From an uncultured Pseudomonadota bacterium (GTDB taxonomy: Bacteria > Lernaellota > Lernaellaia > Lernaellales > Lernaellaceae): a stretch of 11,994 nt of DNA. Under the pieces are notes generated by a model. It did not search any database. It was given only the letters and a program-made list of their open reading frames with translations, and was not told the DNA's origin. Every line of letters starts with the position of its first letter. Position 1 is the first letter of the stretch. The stretch spans positions 1 to 11,994 of the forward strand of contig CALBTQ010000784.1 in NCBI GenBank assembly GCA_937967875.1. The letters run 5' to 3'. The position numbers and the translations under genes were made by a program. Positions 1 through 7,748 of the stretch are shown one piece after another.

Positions 1-282
1 ATGGGCGAAGCGCTCGGTCTGCCGCGTCCCTACGGCGCGGTGGTCAGCCAGGTGGTGCCCAACGGGCCGGCGGAACGATCGGGGCTGCGCGAAGGCGACA
101 TCATCATCGAGTTCAACGGGCGGACGATCGAGGTGGCCGACGACCTGCCGGTGATCGCCGCATCGACGCCGGCCGAGCAGATGGTTCGCGTTATTTTGAT
201 CCGCAATAAAAAGAAGATGAGCCTGAAGATCAAGCTGGAGACGATGCCGGAAAACTCCACGCCGCTCGTCCCTCGCGACTGA
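1..282 (+). CDS. PDZ domain protein, C-terminal end (probable HtrA/Deg-type serine protease), partial
   Basis: This frame is open from the left edge to a TGA at 280-282, so the gene very likely begins upstream and the ATG at base 1 is probably internal. The visible 93 residues form one PDZ domain: an ALGLP entry, a GAVVSQV strand, the motif PNGPAERSGLREGD typical of PDZ domains in HtrA/DegP proteases, then IIIEFNG and a final strand pair. No catalytic domain lies in the window, so protease identity is inferred from the PDZ subtype. The AATP-like stretch after the domain core resembles the first PDZ of DegP/DegQ proteins, yet the protein ends about 10 residues after the domain, so this would be a one-PDZ version. 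Such proteases work in periplasmic quality control. It converges on the PhoH-like gene, with 11 bp between the stop codons. Confidence 0.75.
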   Translation: MGEALGLPRPYGAVVSQVVPNGPAERSGLREGDIIIEFNGRTIEVADDLPVIAASTPAEQMVRVILIRNKKKMSLKIKLETMPENSTPLVPRD

Positions 283-293
283 GCGATAAACCC

Positions 294-1610
294 TTATAGA
301 ATGTTCGCGGCCAACTCGGCCAGCGGACTGCGCTCGCCCTTGATCAGCGTCATGTGGCCGGCCATCTGCTGGCCCTTCATGCGCTCGACCACGTAGGTCA
401 AGCCGTTGGAGCTGGCGTCCAGGTACGGATTGTCGATCTGATAGGGATCGCCGGTGAGGACGATCTTCGTGTTTTCGCCGACGCGCGTGACCGTCGTTTT
501 GATTTCATGCGGCGTGAGGTTCTGCGCCTCGTCGATCAACAGGTAAACGTTGGGCAGCGAGCGACCGCGGATATAGGTCAGCGCTTCCATCTCGATGGTG
601 CCGTCGTCGCGCAACTGACTGACGCGGGTGAACTGCGCGGCCTTGTCGGTCGGCGAACTGAGCAGCAGCTCGAGATTGTCGAAGATCGGCTGCATCCACG
701 GTTTGAGCTTGGCGTCCAGATCGCCGGGCAAAAAGCCCAGTTCGCGGCCCAGCGGGTAGATCGGCCGGCTGACCAGCAGGCGCAGGTAACGGTTGTCGTT
801 GAGCGTGCGGTGCAGCCCGGCGGCCAGCGCCAGCAGCGTCTTGCCCGTGCCCGCCTTGCCCACCAGCGTCACCAGGCGCACCTGGTCGTCAAGCAGCAAG
901 TCCATGGCGAAACGTTGCTCGCGGTTGCGCGGCCAGATGTTGAAGATGGGACTTTTCAGCTTTTTGAGCAGCACCAGTTTCTGCGCGTTGTTGTCCATGC
1001 GCGCCAGCGCGGTGTGGTTCGGATCGCCCTGATCGACCAGGTGCACGAACTGGTTGGCGTACAGGTCGTGATCCTCGATGGTCAGTTCCTCGTCCTCGTA
1101 GAGGTCGTCGATCATTTCGCCGTCGACCTCGAGCTTGACCATACCGGTGTAGAGCTCGTCGATGTTGACCTTCGAGTTTTGGAAGTCCTGCGCCTCCAGG
1201 CCCAAGGCGTCGGCTTTGATGCGTAGGTTGGTGTCCTTGGTGACCAGGATCGTGCGTTCTTCCGGATGCCGCTTTTGTTCCTGCAGCGCGACCAACAGAA
1301 TGCGGTTGTCGGACTTGGCTTCCAGCAGCAGGCCGTTGAGCGACAGATCCTTTTGTTTTTCCACGTCGACGTGCAGCGAGCCGCCGTTGTCGAGCGCCAC
1401 GCCTTTCATCAGGTTGCCGCGCGTGCGCAGCGTGTCGAGATGACGGCTGGTGAGCCGGGCATTGCGGCCGATCTCCGACAGTTCTTTTTTAAAGCGGTCG
1501 ATTTCCTCGATCACGGTGATCGGGATGATCACGTGGTTGTCTTGAAAGAGGAACAGCGCGTTCGGATTGTGCAGCAGAACGTTGGTGTCCAGAACGTAGT
1601 GCTTGATCAT
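294..1610 (-). CDS. phoH: PIN domain-PhoH family ATPase
   Basis: The 438-residue protein has two modules. Residues about 1-135 form a PIN nuclease domain: the LDTN motif carries Asp8, the acidic pair near 35-36 lies in VIEEID, and Asp101 and Asp126 (TKDTNLRIK) complete a likely metal site. Residues about 215-438 form a PhoH P-loop ATPase: Walker A GKAGTGKT at 251-258, the family motif RPIYPLGRELGFLPGD after it, and Walker B YLLIDEAQN near 356-364. Proteins with this fusion (PhoH2/YlaK type) are known or proposed RNA helicase/RNases in the cytoplasm. The frame stays open upstream to 1745, but that would overlap the hydrolase gene. The Met at 1610 begins MIKHYVLDTN, a normal PIN N-terminus, and has AGGA a few bases upstream. 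It lies 20 bp after the hydrolase stop, so the two are probably co-transcribed. Confidence 0.92.
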   Translation of the reverse strand: MIKHYVLDTNVLLHNPNALFLFQDNHVIIPITVIEEIDRFKKELSEIGRNARLTSRHLDTLRTRGNLMKGVALDNGGSLHVDVEKQKDLSLNGLLLEAKSDNRILLVALQEQKRHPEERTILVTKDTNLRIKADALGLEAQDFQNSKVNIDELYTGMVKLEVDGEMIDDLYEDEELTIEDHDLYANQFVHLVDQGDPNHTALARMDNNAQKLVLLKKLKSPIFNIWPRNREQRFAMDLLLDDQVRLVTLVGKAGTGKTLLALAAGLHRTLNDNRYLRLLVSRPIYPLGRELGFLPGDLDAKLKPWMQPIFDNLELLLSSPTDKAAQFTRVSQLRDDGTIEMEALTYIRGRSLPNVYLLIDEAQNLTPHEIKTTVTRVGENTKIVLTGDPYQIDNPYLDASSNGLTYVVERMKGQQMAGHMTLIKGERSPLAELAANIL

Positions 1611-1630
1611 TTTATTCCTGTCTCCCGTGA

Positions 1631-2629
1631 TTACTGCGCCGGCGCGGAGAAATCGAGTATACGATTGAAATGCTCGATCGTCAGCTTTTTCGCCTTGTTG
1701 ATCATCAACATCGAGGTGTAATGCCCCACCGGGTAGATGCGCCATTCCGGTTTGCCGAAGGCAAGCCAGGTGTCTTCGGCGGCGGAGAGTTTGATGATGT
1801 TGTCCATCGAACCGTTGATCATCAGGTAGCGCGCGGGATCGATGCGGTCCGCGTAGGTCAGCGGATCGATCGGTTTGAGGTGCGGGGCGGCCCAGTCCTT
1901 GAGTTCGTCGCGTTTGAGGTTGTAGCGCTTCATCAGGCCGTTGCGGAACTTGCGCACGCGACTGTAGCCCGAAGTGTCCAGGATCTTGGGCAGGTTGCCG
2001 GCGGAGACCAGCGAGGCTGTGGCTTTGATGCGCCCGTCGGCCACGGTGGACAGTGCGCCGATGATGCCGCCGAGGCTCGCGCCCATAATGCCGAGCTTTG
2101 CCAGATCGACCTCCGGCTGACTTTGCAGGAAGTCGATGCCGCGCCGCACGTCGATCACCGATTGCCGGAACAACTCGACGTTGTATTCCATCGACTTGTC
2201 GGGGTTGAAGAACATCTCGCGGCGATAAAAGCCCAGGGTCGTATAACCGGCTTCAGCGTAGGAAGCGGCGAAATTCTTGGTCAGATCCATCCCGCCGCCG
2301 GTGGGGGGCAGGCAGATCATGCAGGGCGTTTTGACGTTACGCTGTTTTTGCACGAAGTAAAAAGCGCGCGCGTAGCGATTCTTGAGCTGGGGAAAATCCT
2401 TGACGTCGAATTTGACGAGATAGACCGAATATTGGTCGGTCTCCTCCTGGAAAATCATGCGGATCGGAATCGGCTGCCGATCGTATTCGAAAATTTCGAT
2501 TTCCGATTGTTCCGAGGCCGGCGGCGCTTTGGCGATGTCCAATGTGCCGTCGAACGTGCTGTGCGAACAGGCCGACACGGCCAACAAACCGACGAGAAGC
2601 AATCCCAAAACCAAGGTCCGACGAAACAT
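1631..2629 (-). CDS. Lipoprotein alpha/beta hydrolase (dienelactone hydrolase/prolyl oligopeptidase-like)
   Basis: The chosen start gives 332 residues. The N-terminus has arginines, a hydrophobic stretch and the lipobox VSAC with Cys21, so the product should be a lipid-anchored envelope protein. An alpha/beta hydrolase fold follows. The nucleophile elbow GASLGG places Ser185, the late acid is probably Asp276 in NGSMDN, and the His is His303 in VGHYTSM, so the triad looks complete. The region before the elbow (PPTGGG near 109-112, probable oxyanion loop) also fits. The substrate cannot be read from the sequence; an esterase or peptidase role is possible. An in-frame ATG at 2644 is less likely because no ribosome binding site precedes it, whereas the Met at 2629 has a G-run at the right distance. 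It is the first gene of a leftward pair with the PhoH-like gene and is divergent from the FadL-like gene. Confidence 0.85.
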   Translation of the reverse strand: MFRRTLVLGLLLVGLLAVSACSHSTFDGTLDIAKAPPASEQSEIEIFEYDRQPIPIRMIFQEETDQYSVYLVKFDVKDFPQLKNRYARAFYFVQKQRNVKTPCMICLPPTGGGMDLTKNFAASYAEAGYTTLGFYRREMFFNPDKSMEYNVELFRQSVIDVRRGIDFLQSQPEVDLAKLGIMGASLGGIIGALSTVADGRIKATASLVSAGNLPKILDTSGYSRVRKFRNGLMKRYNLKRDELKDWAAPHLKPIDPLTYADRIDPARYLMINGSMDNIIKLSAAEDTWLAFGKPEWRIYPVGHYTSMLMINKAKKLTIEHFNRILDFSAPAQ

Positions 2630-2634
2630 CCAGA

Positions 2635-2639
2635 CCCCC
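2635..2639 (-). promoter_or_regulatory. Ribosome binding site deciding the hydrolase start
   Basis: On the minus strand this reads GGGGG followed by a 5-nt spacer and the ATG at 2629-2627. The alternative upstream ATG at 2644 has only A/T-rich, G-poor sequence before it. This supports the shorter lipoprotein, whose signal peptide also has a more normal N-region. Confidence 0.55.
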
Positions 2640-2644
2640 AACAT

Positions 2645-2884
2645 TTAGTGGTTGATAGTTACAAAAAACCTAACATGATGCATCGGGGTCTGCAACAATT
2701 CTCGCTCATGGAATGGAAAAAAAGTAATTTGGCGCCGCATCATTATTAACATTGAACACGGTTCAATGTTTTGGGAATGCATTTGACAATTGTCCAAGGC
2801 AATGATAAACATCCCTAACTTAATCGGCGTAATATCGAGGGAGTATTTCGCCGAGCATTCAGGACAAACGGCAAACATTGACAT
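2645..2884 (-). CDS. Doubtful small ORF with a zinc-ribbon-like N-terminus (possible gene remnant)
   Basis: A 79-codon leftward frame in the divergent intergenic region begins MSMFAVCPECSAKYSLD. This resembles the N-terminal MJ0042-type zinc ribbon found in many deltaproteobacterial proteins (CPxC, then an aromatic residue and a hydrophobic one). The second half of such a ribbon should hold CxxC about 20 residues later. Here residues 33-36 read CQMH, so only one Cys and a His are in register. The rest of the frame is not recognisable, is AT-rich unlike its neighbours, and runs through the palindrome at 2748-2770. I see no ribosome binding site before the ATG. The TAA at 2645-2647 abuts the hydrolase gene's upstream ATG. 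It could be a decayed gene, a real small protein, or chance. Confidence 0.2.
   Translation of the reverse strand: MSMFAVCPECSAKYSLDITPIKLGMFIIALDNCQMHSQNIEPCSMLIMMRRQITFFPFHERELLQTPMHHVRFFVTINH
2748..2770. promoter_or_regulatory. Perfect 10-bp inverted repeat, likely repressor operator
   Basis: The arms AACATTGAAC and GTTCAATGTT are exact reverse complements around a 3-bp centre (ACG). The GAAC-N3-GTTC core in a 23-bp palindrome is the kind of site bound by dimeric helix-turn-helix repressors, TetR family in particular. It lies between the divergent genes. On the right, TTGACA of the probable rightward promoter begins 12 bp away. On the left, the minus strand has TAATAAT, a possible -10 element for the hydrolase/phoH pair, overlapping its edge at 2742-2748. 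It could therefore control both directions. No regulator gene is present in the window, so the binding protein is unknown. It lacks a T-run, so it is not an intrinsic terminator. Confidence 0.6.
2783..2809 (+). promoter_or_regulatory. Probable sigma70-type promoter for the FadL/acyl-CoA mutase cluster
   Basis: A perfect -35 hexamer TTGACA at 2783-2788 is followed, after a 15-bp spacer, by GATAAA at 2804-2809, which matches four of six -10 positions. The spacer is short. TAAACA at 17 bp is an alternative with a poorer match. The site is in AT-rich sequence just right of the palindrome and would give a leader of roughly 120 nt before the ATG at 2938. Confidence 0.45.
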
Positions 2885-2937
2885 TCATGGGCCAGTTTAC
2901 ACTTATTTTGATTCGAGATCGAAATCCAAGGTGATCA

Positions 2938-4251
2938 ATGAATCGACGTTCTCCTATCATTCTCGTTCTTTTTCTCGGCATTGTTTTCACTTTAACCGCA
3001 ATCGACTCGGCGTTCGCCAGTGGATTTTTTCATCCGGACATCGGTCCGCGCACTTCGGCTCGTGCCGGGGCGAACGTGGTCGGCGGCGACGATTTGTCCG
3101 CTTTCTGGATGAATGCAGCCAACCTGGCCAACGTCGACGGCACCAACCTGTACCTGGCCACCTCGTACGAATTTTTCCATACCTATTATCGCCGGGAGCC
3201 CTACCAGGGCGCCTCGCGTAACATCAATCCTTACGACAACGTGCAGTTCGCCGGTCTCTCCAGCGACTTCGGTCTGGACACCTGGACCTTCGGGTTCGGC
3301 GTTTTCGGTCCGTACGCGGTGACGAACCGGTGGAAGCGCGACGGGCCCCAGCGTTATAACATCGTCGAAGCGAATGTTTTCATGCCGATCTATGCGTTGA
3401 CGGCCGCCTGGAATCCAAACAAATACGTGCGTCTCGGCGCGCAGGCCAGCCTGGTAAATTTCCGCTTGGTCAACGAATACGGTTTCAGCGTGTTGCACGA
3501 CCGCAATCCGGAATTCGACGTCATCGCGACGCTGGACGCGTGGTCGGAATTCACGCCCGGCTATGCCCTGGGCATCGTCATCGCGCCGTTCCCCGATTGG
3601 CTGGAACTCGGTTTTTCCTACAACGGTCAGTACGACGTGGTCATCGAGGGCGACATCTCCGCCGACATGCCCAAGTTATACGGCACGATTCTGGGGGAGA
3701 ATCCCTATACCGACAAGCTGCGCATGGACTTGACGTTCCCGCCCATTTACCGCTTCGGCGTTCGCTTCCTTTACAAGAAGCTGTTCGACGTTGAGTTCGC
3801 CTCGACCTTCATTCCCTGGACCAAGCTGCCTTACTATGACATCAATTTTGAAAAAGGCGACATCATCGAGGACTTCAAGTATCCGCTGGAGTGGGACGAC
3901 ACCTGGGACTTCCGCCTGGGCGGCACCTGGCACATCAACGAGCATTGGCGGTTGCACGGCGGCGCGGCTTATGAACAGACGGCCAATCCGCCGCACATCA
4001 GCGGTCTGGAATCGCCGCGCAAGATCGGCGCGTGCGGCTTTACGATGAGCTACTTCGGGATGGACTTCGACGCATCCTATATGCACATTTATCAGGAGGA
4101 TGTCGAAACGCCGTTGCCCGGTCCGGATTTCGCCAGCGAACTCGACGACGGCCGGGGAAAGTATAAAACCAGCTACGACGTATTCGTCGGAGCGATCAAC
4201 TTCAATATTGAACGAATGTATGAGGCTTTTAACGGACATCGACCATGGTAA
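2938..4251 (+). CDS. OmpP1/FadL/TodX family outer-membrane transport protein
   Basis: The 437-residue protein has a Sec signal peptide (arginines, hydrophobic core, probable cleavage after AFA at 25-27). The mature N-terminus resembles the FadL plug region: [13 protein letters not shown] near 36-48, then [14 protein letters not shown] at 51-64, which corresponds to the family's NPA-like motif. The rest is amphipathic beta-strand sequence rich in Tyr, Trp and Phe, including a strand pair [22 protein letters not shown] typical of FadL barrels, and ends in Trp437, the usual aromatic terminus for barrel assembly. Family members pass long-chain fatty acids or hydrocarbons across the outer membrane. 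AAGGTG precedes the ATG by 4 nt. The end overlaps the acyl-CoA mutase gene by 7 bp, so uptake and acyl-CoA metabolism are probably linked. The exact substrate is unknown. Confidence 0.88.
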   Translation: MNRRSPIILVLFLGIVFTLTAIDSAFASGFFHPDIGPRTSARAGANVVGGDDLSAFWMNAANLANVDGTNLYLATSYEFFHTYYRREPYQGASRNINPYDNVQFAGLSSDFGLDTWTFGFGVFGPYAVTNRWKRDGPQRYNIVEANVFMPIYALTAAWNPNKYVRLGAQASLVNFRLVNEYGFSVLHDRNPEFDVIATLDAWSEFTPGYALGIVIAPFPDWLELGFSYNGQYDVVIEGDISADMPKLYGTILGENPYTDKLRMDLTFPPIYRFGVRFLYKKLFDVEFASTFIPWTKLPYYDINFEKGDIIEDFKYPLEWDDTWDFRLGGTWHINEHWRLHGGAAYEQTANPPHISGLESPRKIGACGFTMSYFGMDFDASYMHIYQEDVETPLPGPDFASELDDGRGKYKTSYDVFVGAINFNIERMYEAFNGHRPW

Positions 4252-5879
4252 CCAAAAAGGAATGGTTGGATAAGTTTTCGAAAAGCCGACAGCTCGATCA
4301 AAAATTTACAACGATTTCGGACGCGGACATCGATCCGCTGTACACACCTGAGAACCTGGCCGACTTTGATGCCGAAAAGGATTTGGGCTTTCCTGGGCAG
4401 TATCCGTACACCCGCGGCGTGCAATCGACGATGTACCGCGGGCGCACTTGGACCATGCGCCAGTTCGCCGGCTTCGGCAATCCTAAGCAGACCAACGAAC
4501 GATTTCATTACTTGCTGGAAAACGGACAGACCGGTCTGTCGACCGCGTTCGATTTTCCCACGCTCTACGGCCGCGACAGCGACGACGTGCGCAGCCGGGG
4601 CGAAGTCGGCAAATGCGGCGTGGCCATCGATACGCTGCGCGACATGGAGATCCTCTTCGACCGCATCCCGCTGGACAAGGTGACGACCTCCATGACGATC
4701 AACCCGCCGGCGGCGATCGTGTGGGCGATGTATCTGGCGGTGGCCGAAAAACAGGGTGTGACCTGGGACAAGGTCGGCGGCACGATTCAGAACGACATGC
4801 TTAAAGAGTTCATCGCGCAGAAGACGTGGATCTTTCCGCCCAAGCCGCACCTGAAGATCATCACCGACATTCTGGCTTTCGCCGCGGAGAACGTGCCGCG
4901 CTGGAACACGATTTCCATCAGCGGGTATCACATTCGCGAGGCGGGCAGCACGGCGGTGCAGGAGTTGGCCTTCACGCTCGGCGACGGCATGACCTACGTG
5001 CGCGCGGGCATCGACGCGGGGCTGGACCCCGACGTGTTCGCGCCGCGGTTGTCGTTTTTCTTCAACGCGCATTCCGATTTCTTCGAGGAGATTGCCAAGT
5101 ACCGCGCCGCGCGGCGCATCTGGGCGCGATTCATGAAAGAGGAGATCGGCGCGAAGGATCCGCGTTCGTGGCTGCTGCGTTTCCACACGCAGACGGCGGG
5201 GTGTTCGCTGACCGCGCAGCAGCCGCTGAACAACATCGTGCGCACGACGATCCAGGCGCTGTCGGCGGTGCTGGGCGGCACGCAGAGCCTGCACACCAAC
5301 AGCATGGACGAAACGTTGGCGCTGCCCACCGAACGGGCGGTGCAGGTGGCCTTGCGCACGCAGCAGATCATTGCCGAGGAAAGCGGCGTGACCAACACGA
5401 TCGATCCGCTGGGCGGCTCGTACTTCATCGAGAGCCTGACCAGCCGGATGGAGGCCGAAGCCCTGGCGTACATCCGCAAGATCGACGAGATGGGCGGCAT
5501 GCTCAAGGCGATCGAGAACGGGTATCCGCAAACGGAGATCAGCAAAGCGGCGTATCATTACCAGCGGCAGGTCGAAAGCAACGAGAAGACCGTCGTGGGC
5601 GTGAACAAATACGTCAACGACGAGCCGATCGATCTGGATCTGCTCTACATTGACGAGCAGGTCGAAAAGGATCAAATTGCTTCGTTACAGAAGGTGAAAA
5701 GCGAACGGGACAACGCGGCGGTGGATCGCGCCCTGGCCGAGCTCAAGCGCGCGGCCGTCGAGGGGCGCAACGTGATGCCGCCGATACTGGATTGCGTGCG
5801 CAGGTATGCCAGCCTTGGCGAGATGGTCAATACCCTGCGGGATGTTTACGGCGAGTATCAAGACCCTGCGTATCTGTAA
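4245..5879 (+). CDS. icmA: B12-dependent acyl-CoA mutase large subunit, isobutyryl-CoA mutase-like
   Basis: The 544-residue protein is a methylmalonyl-CoA mutase-family catalytic TIM barrel without its own B12 domain. Motifs are clear: [20 protein letters not shown] from 53, [12 protein letters not shown] from 94, GTIQND from 179, SGYHIREAG from 226, [14 protein letters not shown] from 314. By eye it aligns with the Propionibacterium enzyme at a constant offset of 15, giving Gln182 for Gln197 and His229 for His244. The two residues that bind the methylmalonyl carboxylate are changed: Phe74 replaces Tyr89 and Gln192 replaces Arg207. This is the known isobutyryl-CoA mutase pair. Such enzymes interconvert n-butyryl- and isobutyryl-CoA, so the gene symbol is provisional and rests on these residues. 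The start overlaps the FadL-like gene by 7 bp with only a weak ribosome binding site, suggesting translational coupling. No MeaB-type G-protein chaperone gene is nearby. Confidence 0.9.
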   Translation: MVTKKEWLDKFSKSRQLDQKFTTISDADIDPLYTPENLADFDAEKDLGFPGQYPYTRGVQSTMYRGRTWTMRQFAGFGNPKQTNERFHYLLENGQTGLSTAFDFPTLYGRDSDDVRSRGEVGKCGVAIDTLRDMEILFDRIPLDKVTTSMTINPPAAIVWAMYLAVAEKQGVTWDKVGGTIQNDMLKEFIAQKTWIFPPKPHLKIITDILAFAAENVPRWNTISISGYHIREAGSTAVQELAFTLGDGMTYVRAGIDAGLDPDVFAPRLSFFFNAHSDFFEEIAKYRAARRIWARFMKEEIGAKDPRSWLLRFHTQTAGCSLTAQQPLNNIVRTTIQALSAVLGGTQSLHTNSMDETLALPTERAVQVALRTQQIIAEESGVTNTIDPLGGSYFIESLTSRMEAEALAYIRKIDEMGGMLKAIENGYPQTEISKAAYHYQRQVESNEKTVVGVNKYVNDEPIDLDLLYIDEQVEKDQIASLQKVKSERDNAAVDRALAELKRAAVEGRNVMPPILDCVRRYASLGEMVNTLRDVYGEYQDPAYL

Positions 5880-5894
5880 GGAGACGAAGCAGCT

Positions 5895-6299
5895 ATGAAA
5901 CGCACGATTCGCATCTTGGTGGGAAAACCCGGACTGGACGGCCACGATCGCGGCGCGAAGATCGTCGCGCGGGCCTTGCGCGACGCGGGCTACGAGGTCA
6001 TCTACACCGGTCTGCATCAGACGCCGGAGATGATCGTCAACACGGCGATTCAGGAAGACGTCGACGCGATCGGTCTTTCGATTCTTTCCGGTGCGCACAA
6101 TCACCTGTTTCCCGAGGTGATCCGGCTGCTCAAAGACAAGGGCGTGGACGACATCGTCGTGTTCGGCGGCGGCATCATTCCCGAGCAGGACATTGCCGGC
6201 TTGAAAGAGGCGGGCGTGGCCGCGGTCTTCACCCCGGGCACGACCTTGCAGTCGATCGTGGATTTTATCGAAAGTAACGTCGCGAACCGCACCATCTGA
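5895..6299 (+). CDS. icmB: B12-binding small subunit of the acyl-CoA mutase
   Basis: This 134-residue protein is a complete stand-alone cobalamin-binding Rossmann domain. The base-off/His-on motif is seen in GLDGHDRG, with His17 as the expected lower cobalt ligand. [10 protein letters not shown] near 61-70 and VVFGGGIIP near 98-106 match the loops that hold the nucleotide tail of B12. It begins 15 bp after the large subunit. AAGGAG overlaps that gene's stop codon but lies 11 nt from the ATG, a long spacing. A separate small subunit of about 135 residues is the usual arrangement for IcmB of actinobacterial isobutyryl-CoA mutase and for archaeal two-subunit methylmalonyl-CoA mutases. The domain alone does not tell which substrate the complex uses; that comes from the large subunit. 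The symbol follows that assignment. Confidence 0.9.
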   Translation: MKRTIRILVGKPGLDGHDRGAKIVARALRDAGYEVIYTGLHQTPEMIVNTAIQEDVDAIGLSILSGAHNHLFPEVIRLLKDKGVDDIVVFGGGIIPEQDIAGLKEAGVAAVFTPGTTLQSIVDFIESNVANRTI

Positions 6300-6370
6300 A
6301 AATCACACTACGCGCGAACGTTTTTGACGCAAAAAATCTACTTGCAGGAAAAACTCAAAAGGGAGGGAAA

Positions 6371-7738
6371 ATGAAAGTGCTGAGCCCCGGTGCGCTACGC
6401 GTGCCCCGGTTCAATCGGCCCGTTTACATGGTGGCGGGCGGATTGACCGACTTCCGGAAAACCTATCCCGAAAAGAAGATGGAAGAGCTGTGCATGGAAG
6501 CCTTCCGCATGATGTTGGAAGAAAACGACCTCAAAAAAGATCCGCTCGAGGTCAAGGGATTGATCAACGCCACGTTCATCGGGCACTTTGCGGATCACTT
6601 CGGCGATCAGCTCCTGGGCGAAGCGAAGGTCAGCGATTACCTCGGGCTGGATCCGCTGGGCAACCTCGGGATCAAGACCGGCGGCGCCACCGGCGGCAGC
6701 ACCGTGTGGACCGCGGCGATGGCCGTGGCTTCCGGCTATTGCGACGTCGCCCTGGCATTGGGGTTCGAGCGCATGGACGAGGTCGACACCAAGACCGGCA
6801 ACTTCTACATCTCCACCGCCGCCTGCAAAGACTTCGAAACCCGCCTGGCGCGCATTTACGCCAGCTACTACGCGCCGATGGCCCGTCGTTTCTCGCAGAA
6901 GTACAACCTGTCGGAAATCACCCGGGCCAAGGTCGCGCAGAAGAACCGCTACTACGCGACGATGAGCCCCTACGCGCAGCAGGCGGGCGATCACACGATC
7001 GAAGAAATCCTCGGCGGACGCATCGTCTGCGATCCGCTGCGCATGCTCGAATGCTGCGCGATGAGCGTGGGCGCCGCGTCGATGCTGCTGTGCTCGGAAA
7101 AGGTGGCCAAGCAGTTGACCGACAAGCCGGTCCAGTTGTTCATCTGCGCCGGCACGCACACGCTGCGCGTGGCCGACCGTCGCAACATGGCCGTGCCGTT
7201 GTTGCCCAACGAATCGCCGAAGGACTACAAAGATGTGGGCAGCGCGGACGATCCGTGGCCGGGCTTCGAGAGCTCCCTGGCCGCTCGTTTCGCCGCGTAT
7301 CACGCCTATCGCATGGCCAAGATCAAGAATCCGATCGAGGAACTGGATTTCGTCGAGTTGCACGACGCGTTCACCATTTCCGACATTCAGACCTACGGCG
7401 ACATCGGCCTGCGCAAGTACGGCGAGGAGCCGGATTACATCGAATCGGGCGACGCCTACTATGGCGGCAAGTGCCCGTCGAACCTTTCCGGCGGCCTGCT
7501 GGGTACGATGCACGCGGTCGGCGCCACCGGCATCTTCCAGGGCATCGAAACGATGTGGCAGGTGCAGGGCAAATACGACAAGTTCCACGGCGACCCGAAA
7601 ATCTGGAAGCGCTACGGTAAAAGCAAACCGAAGAAATGGAAGAGCCTCCAGGTCAAGGACGCGAAGCAGGGGCTGTGGGTGTCGCACGCCGGCGTCGGCA
7701 GTCACGTAACCGTGGGCATCGGCCGCAAGGCCTGGTAA
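6371..7738 (+). CDS. SCPx-type thiolase-like protein lacking the nucleophilic cysteine
   Basis: The 455-residue protein has the thiolase fold of the sterol-carrier-protein-x group. Recognisable segments are AMAVASGYCDVALALGFERM near 116-135, HDAFTISDIQ from 331, and NLSGGLLGTMHAVGATGIFQ at 371-390. Aligned by eye with archaeal SCPx-like thiolases (ACASG motif), the reactive Cys falls at Gly105 in TGGATGGS, with no gap needed up to the VASG landmark. His331 and His381, matching the HD and GH(A/P) histidines, are kept. A normal Claisen thiolysis through an acyl-enzyme is therefore doubtful. A retro-aldolase role like Ltp2, a scaffold role, or a different acyl chemistry are options. A strong ribosome binding site (GGGAGGG) precedes the ATG. 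The DUF35 gene follows after 10 bp, and thiolase-like proteins of this group usually work in complex with DUF35 partners (BbsA/BbsB, ChsH2/Ltp2, archaeal thiolase/HMG-CoA synthase). Confidence 0.87.
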   Translation: MKVLSPGALRVPRFNRPVYMVAGGLTDFRKTYPEKKMEELCMEAFRMMLEENDLKKDPLEVKGLINATFIGHFADHFGDQLLGEAKVSDYLGLDPLGNLGIKTGGATGGSTVWTAAMAVASGYCDVALALGFERMDEVDTKTGNFYISTAACKDFETRLARIYASYYAPMARRFSQKYNLSEITRAKVAQKNRYYATMSPYAQQAGDHTIEEILGGRIVCDPLRMLECCAMSVGAASMLLCSEKVAKQLTDKPVQLFICAGTHTLRVADRRNMAVPLLPNESPKDYKDVGSADDPWPGFESSLAARFAAYHAYRMAKIKNPIEELDFVELHDAFTISDIQTYGDIGLRKYGEEPDYIESGDAYYGGKCPSNLSGGLLGTMHAVGATGIFQGIETMWQVQGKYDKFHGDPKIWKRYGKSKPKKWKSLQVKDAKQGLWVSHAGVGSHVTVGIGRKAW

Positions 7739-7748
7739 GGAGGACACC

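Noticed and set aside
263..293. Possible shared terminator between the convergent PDZ and PhoH-like genes
   Set aside because: Only a 5-bp stem (CGCTC/GAGCG) with a 13-nt loop could be found and no T-run follows on either strand.
1611..1745. N-terminal extension of the PhoH-like protein up to an ATG at 1745
   Set aside because: It would overlap the hydrolase gene, adds unrecognisable residues, and the Met at 1610 gives the normal PIN N-terminus with a ribosome binding site.
1670..2749. Plus-strand frame opposite the lipoprotein hydrolase
   Set aside because: The minus strand has a lipobox, a nucleophile elbow and a full triad; the plus frame has no domain and runs into the intergenic control region.
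2645..2937. Cobalamin riboswitch upstream of the B12 enzyme cluster
   Set aside because: I looked for a B12-box-like segment and a large folded leader and saw neither; the leader is AT-rich with only the palindrome and promoter-like elements.
4173..5675. Long open frame on the minus strand opposite the acyl-CoA mutase gene
   Set aside because: It is antisense to a clearly conserved enzyme, is rich in Arg, His and Ala as expected from complementing high-GC codons, and shows no recognisable domain.
6300..6370. Internal promoter before the thiolase-like gene
   Set aside because: TTGACG occurs at 6324-6329, but no acceptable -10 lies at a normal spacing; the 71-bp gap otherwise holds only the GGGAGGG ribosome binding site.
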